Part shown: piece by piece, positions 57,187-64,000 of the stretch
Position numbering within the stretch: the stretch's first letter is position 1
Layout of the letters: every line of letters starts with the position of its first letter
NCBI RefSeq assembly: GCF_000003195.3
Contig: NC_012870.2
Span: 16,608,501-16,672,500 of the forward strand
Source: Sorghum bicolor
Taxonomy: Eukaryota > Streptophyta > Magnoliopsida > Poales > Poaceae
Direction: 5' to 3'
Length of the DNA stretch: 64,000 nucleotides
Notes under the pieces: generated by a model
Told to the model about the DNA's origin: nothing
Seen by the model: only the letters and a program-made list of their open reading frames with translations
Database searches by the model: none
Translations under genes and position numbers: made by a program

Positions 57187-57280
57187 ATCGGATCATGTAT
57201 AACTTAGTTATATATTTAATTATATTTAACAAGCATAAACCTGAATAAACATGAATAAACTTAGTTATACATGATCCGAT
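57187..57280. repeat. inverted repeat ending the truncated glycosylase copy
   Basis: Arms 57187-57209 and 57258-57280 are complementary at 22 of 23 positions around an AT-rich 48-bp spacer. The stop codon of the truncated copy lies in the left arm. Confidence 0.8.
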
Positions 57281-57940
57281 GAGTATGAAATATTTACTAT
57301 AGTTCAAGCATAGAATAATTAGTTCACTATAAAAATTTCACCACAATTGGACCACAGAAGGTGCAGCTATGAATTATTCCAATTAATTACAGATAAAATT
57401 TGATTTTTCTAACTAATTTAAAGCTACAAAAAAATTGTACTAAAGTATACCATATTATATATTCATTGCGTAGATCTACTCATGCGGAGTCCAACAAAAT
57501 TAGATTTTCTATTTTATAATTTTTCTGTGATTTACTATGATTTTTCAAATATTATATGAAAACAAATAGGAAAAAAGAAAAAGTCAAAACCACAGTTACT
57601 GTAGCAAAACCATGGTTACTGTAGCAAAACCGTCATCAAAAACCACTCAGGGGTGTGATTTTAACGGTTTTAGATAGTTCAGAGAGTAAATTAGACTGTT
57701 TCATAGTTCGGGGGGTAAAGTAGACAACACCCCATAGTTCAGGGGGTGATGTAGACTTTTTCCAATGTTTTTGCTTAGTTAAGCCTTTTGGGACGTTATT
57801 GAATTTAACTCAAAATCCTGAACAGCCTACCATAATTCAGGGCACCTTTGGCAGGGTTCTAGATTGCACCTGTTCTGAAGATGACTCTGCAATTTGTTCC
57901 TCCGGTCCTCCCCCAATTCGCTCGTCACTTCGTCCTACGG
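57281..57940. other. AT-rich transposon-like sequence
   Basis: No gene. At 57676-57753 there are three tandem-like AGTTC(A/G)GGGGGT...TAGAC units, preceded by two ACTGTAGCAAAACC(A/G)T words. This looks like the end of an old transposon. Confidence 0.5.
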
Positions 57941-58139
57941 TTAGAGCAACTCCAACAGTTTTGCAAATTTTGTTTGGCAAATGTTGTTATTTGCCAACTT
58001 CCAAAACGATATGGGGAGGGCACAAAAAGGACATCTCCAAGTATTTGACAATTTTGACTTGGCAAAAATAAAATTTTATTGGTTCTGAAGATCAACGAAG
58101 AAGCATCAGGTTGTCAGCTTGCTATAAAAGCACGCGCAT

Positions 58140-59927
58140 AAAATGGATGGAAGGAGAAGCTTTTAAGTCTAGGAGGGAAAGAGATCCTTATCAAATCTAT
58201 TGCTCAAGCTGTACCGGTGTATGCTATGATGGTGTTTAAAATTCCAAAAAACATTTGCAAAGGAATTACAAATGCCATCTCGCAGTATTGGTGGGGTGAT
58301 GACAATAATCATAAAAGGATTCATTGGCAGGAATGGTGGAAACTATGCTTGCCAAAAGGAGAAGGAGGTATGGGGTTCAGAGACTTACAATCTTTCAATG
58401 AGGCAATGTTAGCCAAACAAGTTTGGAGATTGTTGAGTGATCCTGATTCTCTATGTGCACGAGTACTTAGAGCTCGCTATTATCCTGATGGCAAACTCTT
58501 GAATGCAAGAATGAAGCCTGGGAGTTCTTAAACTTGGCAAAGCATACTAACAGGATTGGAGTGCTTCAAACTGGGTTATATTTGGCGTGTGGGAGATGGT
58601 ACTGAAATAAATATTTGGGAGGATAATTGGATACCAGGTAGCCACAATTTGAAGATTCAGACTAGAAGAGGTAACAATTTGGTTACAAAAATGAATGAAC
58701 TAATTAATCCAGTAGATTTCACGTGGGATGAGCCGCTAATACGCTCGATCTTCTGGGGTATCGATGTGAGACGCATTATGCAGATAGGAAGAGAAGATTT
58801 CGCGGCCTAGAACTATAACAGAAATGGTCTTTTCTCAGTAAGATCGGCTTACCATGAACGATGGAAACATAGATTCGGTTATAGATTAAATGAAGCACCG
58901 AGCAGTGGTGTGAGTAATGTGCAGGTTTGGAAGAAACTATGGAAGCTCAAGATACCGGCAAAAATTAAAATCTTTGGCTGGAGGGCGTTGAAGGGCCTTG
59001 TACCGTGTAATGCAATACTGGCCAATAGACATATTATTCCTAATGGTGGATGCCCAGTATGTAATGGAGGAGCTGAAGATGTCAAGCACATTATTCTTTC
59101 ATGTGATCATGCAAAGGCAGTATGGAAGTCTATTGGGATGTGGAACAGGATTAATACAATGCTGGATCCTGATCATTCAGGGTCGGTGGTCCTCCAGGAA
59201 GTAATTCAAAGAGGTGAACATGTCCAGGAGTTGGATATAGGTCTTGCCGAATTAATTTTAACTGGAGGTTGGTATCTGTGGTGGGAGAGAAGAAAGATTA
59301 CCCATGGTGAGAATGTGAGTCGACCTGCAAGGTCAGATCTTACGATTGTGTCATTGACGAAGAATTTTAAGATGGCAGAAGGTAAAGGCCTGAGAATTCG
59401 GCAAGGATGGAGGAAACCACCAGAGGGTTATATTATGATTAACATTTATGCATCTTATGATGAGAATGAGGGGTGTGGAAGCACGGGTGTGGTAATCAGA
59501 GATAGTTCTGGGGGAATGATTGCAGCAACTAACACCTATATTCCTCATTTAGTTGATACTCAAATGGCAGAGGCATATGCTTTGAAGGAGGGACTGATGC
59601 TAGCTCAACATATTGGAGGTAATCGGCTGATCTTTCAATCTGATTGCATGGAAGTAGTAGAAGTTATGAAGAATGGGGGCTTCACAGCGAACTCAGCTGC
59701 TGCAATATATGATGAATGCATCACTGTTTGGGGGGGGATTCCAGGAAATCTCTATTCAACACTTAAACGGGGAAGCTAACCAAGTAGCGCATGAGTTAGT
59801 TAGGCAAGCAATGATTAGGAAAACAAACTGTATTTGGGACGATGATCCCCCTTCTTTTATTGTGCAATTGTTAGCAAATGATGTAACCATTCTTGATCAA
59901 TAAAGTTTGCCAGGTTATCAAAAAGAA
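58140..59927 (+). mobile_element. 5'-truncated LINE (L1-type)
   Basis: Flanked by a 14-bp duplication AAAAGCACGCGCAT (58126-58139 and 59928-59941), with an A-rich 3' end. It keeps only the end of the RT region, the zf-RVT domain (around VWKKLWKLKIPAKIKIFGWR) and an RNase H-like domain. The upstream endonuclease and RT core are missing. Confidence 0.9.
58217..59903 (+). pseudogene. LINE ORF2 C-terminal fragment, broken
   Basis: One frame with in-frame stops at 58529-58531 and 58808-58810, then a frame shift at a run of eight G (59730-59737) into a frame ending at 59903. The RNase H part shows MAEAYAL and FQSDC, but Tyr stands where the first catalytic Asp is expected (INIYASYD). Confidence 0.85.
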
Positions 59928-60271
59928 AAAAGCACGCGCATGCAGAATGCCAAGCCTATTCTAGGTGTGCATAAATGCCAAGAAAAGAGAAGAATTTGCC
60001 AACTTGTTATAAATGTCAAACCCAATTGCCAAATGTTGGATAGGAGATTTTGAAAATTTTGGTAAAAAACAAGAATGTCAAACCTATTTGCAAAACTGTT
60101 GGAAGAGTTGCTCTCAGTGCTCAGAACCCTATAGTTTCTCCCAAATCGGCATGATGACGCTTGGACGACGATTTAGGCTTACAATAAATCAACCACCGAT
60201 AGGGATGAAAAGGTTACCGACAAATGCGGTACTAGATACATAGCGGTATTTTACCGCTATTTCGTTAGATA

Positions 60272-60428
<157 letters not shown>

Positions 60429-60762
60429 GAAAAATCACATACCGACCGCAAAAGCAGAATAAGCACATGAGCAAATTTAACTTTACCGCGTGGCCTCGCC
60501 ACATGATCCTTCGCAAAACCATCCCAGTGGGAAAAAAAAGGTTGGGGAGCCGAGAAAAAAATATTGGGGAGGCGAGCACCTGAACGCTCGCAGCTATCTC
60601 AATTCTCATCTCGGTCGCCTTCTTTCTCATACCGGCCGCCGCCGTACCCCATCGTCGTCGCCGCCGCCGCCGCCGCCGTACCCCATATTCGGCACCGCCG
60701 CGCGCTCCACCCCTTTTGTGTTTGCATCTGCTAATTAAGTCTTTGGACCCCAGCCTCCAAGC
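60429..60762. other. upstream region of the DNA glycosylase gene
   Basis: From 60500 the sequence becomes GC-rich, with a (GCC)n run at 60655-60680. It probably contains 5' UTR and promoter. No clear TATA box. Confidence 0.45.
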
Positions 60763-63700
60763 ATGACAGCGACGACTATCGCATCTGCTACGGCTACAAC
60801 CCCTCCCACCATGGCAGCGGAGTTCTACCCAAAATCTACGTGGAGGAAGAAGCCTTCCCAAAAGGGCAAGCTCAAATTCAAGCTTCTTAACCCACGGAAG
60901 GTCAGAACGCCAAAGCCGCCGCCGCCGCCGCTGCTGTCTGCTAGGAAGAAGGCGTCGGTGCGCAAGGCGAGGAAGAAGAAGGCAGAAGCCGGCCGTGACG
61001 GCGCTGTGGAAAACCCCGTGCGTCGTAGGCTCGACCTGGAGGAGGAGGAAGCCGACGGCGATGACAGCGTCGGCAGAAACCCCCTGCTGGTGCGCCGCAG
61101 GCTCGACCTGGACGTGGACGACGCCGAGGTCGGCAGCGGTACATCGATCGGCTGCTTCAACAGGGCAATGCTGATGGACAACCTGAGATCCCTCGCCAAG
61201 CTCGCCTTCGCCTTGGGCGACGACGACGACGTCAAGACGAAGACGAAGACGAAGACGAAGGCACCCCGCAGGTTAGCATCGCCGAAGATCGATCTGCGTC
61301 CCTACAGCCGAGCACAGCTGATGGAGAACCTGAGGAACCTCGCCAAGCATGTCGACACCTCCACGGCAGATGGGCAGCAGCAGGGCGCCACGAAGAAGAA
61401 GAAGAAGGCGATGCCGCCGACAAGACGGGTGAACAAACTTGTCCTGAAAATTTACAAGAGCAAGAAGCAGCGGGCCGCCACTGATCATGAAGATGAAGAT
61501 GATGACCCCATCGCCATGGCGCTCGCCGTTCGCAACGAGTCCGCTGGAACGGAGCTGCTGTACGTGCCGCACTGGGTGTCCCAGTCCGTGGCAACCCCCG
61601 ACGCGAAGACGCTGCGGCAGCTGGTGCCCATCACCCCCGCGATAGAGGCGGCGTACGACGACCTGGTGCGATCGGACGAGACGTGCTTGGGCGACGACCT
61701 GGACAGCGTCCCGGAGGGACCTGAGCTGGAAGAGGAGCGCCAGCGTTTGCAGGTCTTGGTGGATAAGTTCATGGGGCCTGTGCGAGCAATCATCGGTAAC
61801 ATTGATTCAGCCATTCAGGCTTTATTTAGTTACCAAAATTTTTCAAGATTCCGCGTCATATCGAATCTTGCGTCATATGCATGAAGTATTAAATATATAG
61901 CTAATTACATAGTTTACCTGTAATTTACGAGACGAATTTTTTGAGCCTAGTTAATCTATAATTGAATAATAATTACCAAATAAAGTCGAAAATGCTACAA
62001 TAGCAAAACCTAAAATTTTTGGCGAACTAAACAAGCCCTCATTATTAATTTTTATTTATGTGTTCTTGTCGTGCATTATTCATGTGCTTTTTTGAGTTAA
62101 CATGAAGGAAGATATGTTTTCACGTATTGCTGTTTTTAAGTTAACACATAGGAAATTCTGAGATATATTTTTGTGTACATACAGGTAAAAGGGAGTTTTG
62201 TAATTGGAAAGGATCTGTACTTACTAACGTGGTTGGCACTTTCTTAACACAAAATGTCACGGATGTCCACTCAAGGTACGGCTAAACTCATATATATTCA
62301 TTTTCTAATAAAGTCTTAAAATTAATAGTTTAGACGATCTTATAACTAGCATTTTGGATTTTCAGCAATGCTTTTATGAACATAGCTGCAAAGTTCTCCT
62401 TTGCGAAGAATGAAAGCAATGTTGCACAAAGTACACATGTAACTTTGATAACAGATGGGCGTGATTTAGGAGTGTCTAAACAGTGTGATAAGGACATAAA
62501 CGAGCTCCTTACATCGCTTAGAACAGGAGAAATATCAAATTCGGAATTGGATAAAGAGCGTATAAAGAAGGTGTTGCTGAAAAGGTTCAAAATTCCGACG
62601 ACGGTTGAGAAAATTTCAAAGGACATTGAATCTTTCTTAGAAAAAGATACCTCTCCTTGGAAATATGTGCTTGAGGAAGCCTACAAAAATGGGTATAGGA
62701 AGGAAGAAACAAGCGAAACAATTGATTGGGAAGCTCTACTACATACATCGTTTGGTGAAATTGAAGAATGCCTCAAGGAGCGTGGAACTCAAAGCCAGAT
62801 GACATTCAGAATACTGGTACATAGTCATACATTACTGTACCATTTAAAATTCTATGCATGTCTTCTTCTCTTTTTATGACACCTCATTTTTATCTAGCAC
62901 TTTTGTTTGAATGCTAGTATTATTTCTAACATGTATACCAAGATTTCTGACTGATAGTAATTTTACAAAATAAACTATAGAAAAGTACATCCAAGAAATC
63001 ACGGAGACATTTCAATCTAGAAATTTTATATTCGATTTTGTTTTGCAAGCATAACAATTATGATTAGTTAAAATTTTAATTTTTTTATTCTTTGTCATTA
63101 GTGTCACAACTATGTTGCATTGTCCTTATGAAAGCATAATCTTTTTACAAAGTAGTACTCTTTCCTTACATTTCTTTTTATTTGTTGTAATGATGTTGAA
63201 TTAATTCTCTAGTTGATTAAATAAAAATAAAGTGTATTATCTAATCTTGTCTACTTTCTACAGCTTTTACTCATTCGGATCAAGAGAGACCATGGGAACA
63301 TTGACCTTGAGTGGCTTAGATACATCCCCCGTGCAAAGGCAAAGTAAGATAGACATATTTATATACTCATATTAGTGCTTTATAAACTTACACAAAATAT
63401 GTGACCCTTTAAGGGACTTTAAAGAGTAGTGATTGTAAAATATTCATTTTAGTGAATTGACATTATAGTTTATACTTTGCAAATAAAAAAGAATCTTTTT
63501 GTCCATGCAGGGAGTACCTACAAAGTATAATAGGGATTGGATATAAAAGTGATGCCTGCATTCGTCTCTTAGCGCTGAGACATAGAGGATTTCCGGTAAG
63601 CTACCACATCAAAATTGAAATAGTTATTGTCATAGGAGAGTGCATGTAGAACTAACAAAATTATGACAAATTCTTCTTTATTTTAGGTTGATGTAAATGT

Positions 63701-63931
63701 AGCTCGCCTAGTGACAAGGCTAGGATGGGTCCCACTTGAACCTTTAGGTGATTCTATAGAGTTCCATATGGTGGAAAAGTAAGATCATCTTTTTGTTTTT
63801 GTCGTGCACATTCACATACTCGATTTCAATATTTCTCATCAACATCTTTTGTCCGTATAAAGAAATCCTGTCATGGCTAGAATTCAGAAGCGTCTTGAGC
63901 CCTTATTTTGCAAGATTCCTCCACACAAAGT
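60763..63931 (+). CDS. DEMETER/ROS1-like 5-methylcytosine DNA glycosylase, 5' part
   Basis: Exons are 60763-61795, 62185-62275, 62366-62816, 63264-63343, 63511-63595, 63687-63778 and 63863-63931. Borders are GT-AG and phases agree; the gene runs off the window. The alternative start ATG 60811 is in frame. The first 344 residues are basic and disordered with two RAxLM(D/E)NLR(S/N)LA motifs. The HhH-GPD glycosylase domain follows: WKGSVLTNVVGTFLTQNVTD, then GIGYKSDACIRLLALRHR and VDVNVARLVTRLGWVPLEPL. The catalytic Lys and Asp of this family are both present and 18 residues apart, as in DME and ROS1. The enzymes excise 5-methylcytosine in the nucleus. The N-terminus is much shorter than in DME or ROS1, suggesting a DML-type member. 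The Fe-S cluster Cys residues and the C-terminal domain would lie beyond 64000. Confidence 0.88.
61818..62038. mobile_element. MITE in intron 1 of the DNA glycosylase gene
   Basis: A 221-bp GGCCTTGTTTAG-family element with ends GGCTTTATTTAGTT and (inverted) AACTAAACAAGCCC, flanked by TCA on both sides. Confidence 0.85.
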
Positions 63932-64000
63932 GTAAGTTTTTTAGTTTGAACTGTTGATGTAGCTGCTTTCCTAGAATTTTGTCGATGGAATAGCATAATA

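Larger units (their letters stand above)
51509..57207 (+). pseudogene. truncated duplicate of the DNA glycosylase 5' exon, split by Copia
   Basis: The first ATG (51509) and 11 codons lie at 51509-51540. The rest continues at 56499 in the same frame once the Copia element and one CCCAC duplication are ignored. A downstream ATG at 56503 could still start 234 residues. The product parallels exon 1 of the gene at 60763: KKPSQKGK, NPVRRRLDLEEEE, NPLLVRRRLD and two RAxLM(D/E)NLRSLA motifs. It stops at 57207 inside an inverted repeat, before the conserved C-terminal part of that exon. No HhH-GPD exons follow, so it cannot be a glycosylase. Confidence 0.75.
57944..60113. mobile_element. MITE hosting a truncated LINE
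   Basis: The inverted ends GAGCAACTCCAACAGTTTTG and CAAAACTGTTGGAAGAGTTG match closely. They are flanked by TTA on the left and TCA on the right. Without the LINE and one target copy it would be about 370 bp, with TTTGGCAA words typical of this MITE group. Confidence 0.75.

Noticed and set aside
61796..61884. Glycosylase exon 1 reading on into the MITE to a stop at 61884
   Set aside because: GT at 61796 and AG at 62183-62184 join in phase to a conserved glycosylase exon, so the MITE lies in an intron and the extra residues are an artefact.

Overview
The window looks like nuclear DNA from a grass, most likely Sorghum or a close panicoid relative. This is inferred from the very GC-rich 5' ends of the genes, plant-type GT-AG introns, many Tourist-type MITEs with TTA/TAA target duplications, and the retrotransposon lineages present. 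About four host loci sit in a transposon-dense background. I see no rRNA, tRNA or CRISPR.

Layout. 1-3443: intergenic with MITEs, including one GC-rich hAT-like element. 3444-17717: a complete, very young Ty3/Gypsy element of the Tat type. It is coded on the minus strand and its two 1053-bp LTRs differ at one base that I can see. It carries gag-pro, pol with two RNase H domains, and a separate spliced antisense gene on the plus strand. 17718-24430: a Tourist-like element with a GC-rich insert, a CACTA remnant, and a composite element holding a Copia copy that kept gag but lost pol. 24600-30000: densely nested MITEs and a CATA microsatellite cut into three blocks by transposons.

Host genes. 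31119-34417 and 38363-40627 are tandem paralogues of the plant mobile domain (PMD) family on the plus strand. The second carries a transposon-like 404-bp insertion that may now be spliced as an intron. A stray last exon of a third copy lies at 42408-42523. 43557-48856 is an 11-exon TOM1/THH1-like seven-transmembrane protein gene. From 60763 to the window end runs the 5' part of a DEMETER/ROS1-like 5-methylcytosine DNA glycosylase gene. A truncated duplicate of its first exon (51509-51540 plus 56499-57207) is split by a decayed 4.95-kb Copia element. A 5'-truncated LINE nested in a MITE lies between the two copies.

The genes do not form an operon-like pathway. Two of the families, PMD proteins and DME/ROS1 glycosylases, are linked elsewhere to transposon silencing and active demethylation. 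Their neighbourhood here is notable, but a functional link is only a guess. No clearly new system stands out. The strongest leads are the apparent transposon-born intron, the UAG between gag-pro and pol, the antisense gene inside the Tat element, and a repeated motif in the glycosylase N-terminus.
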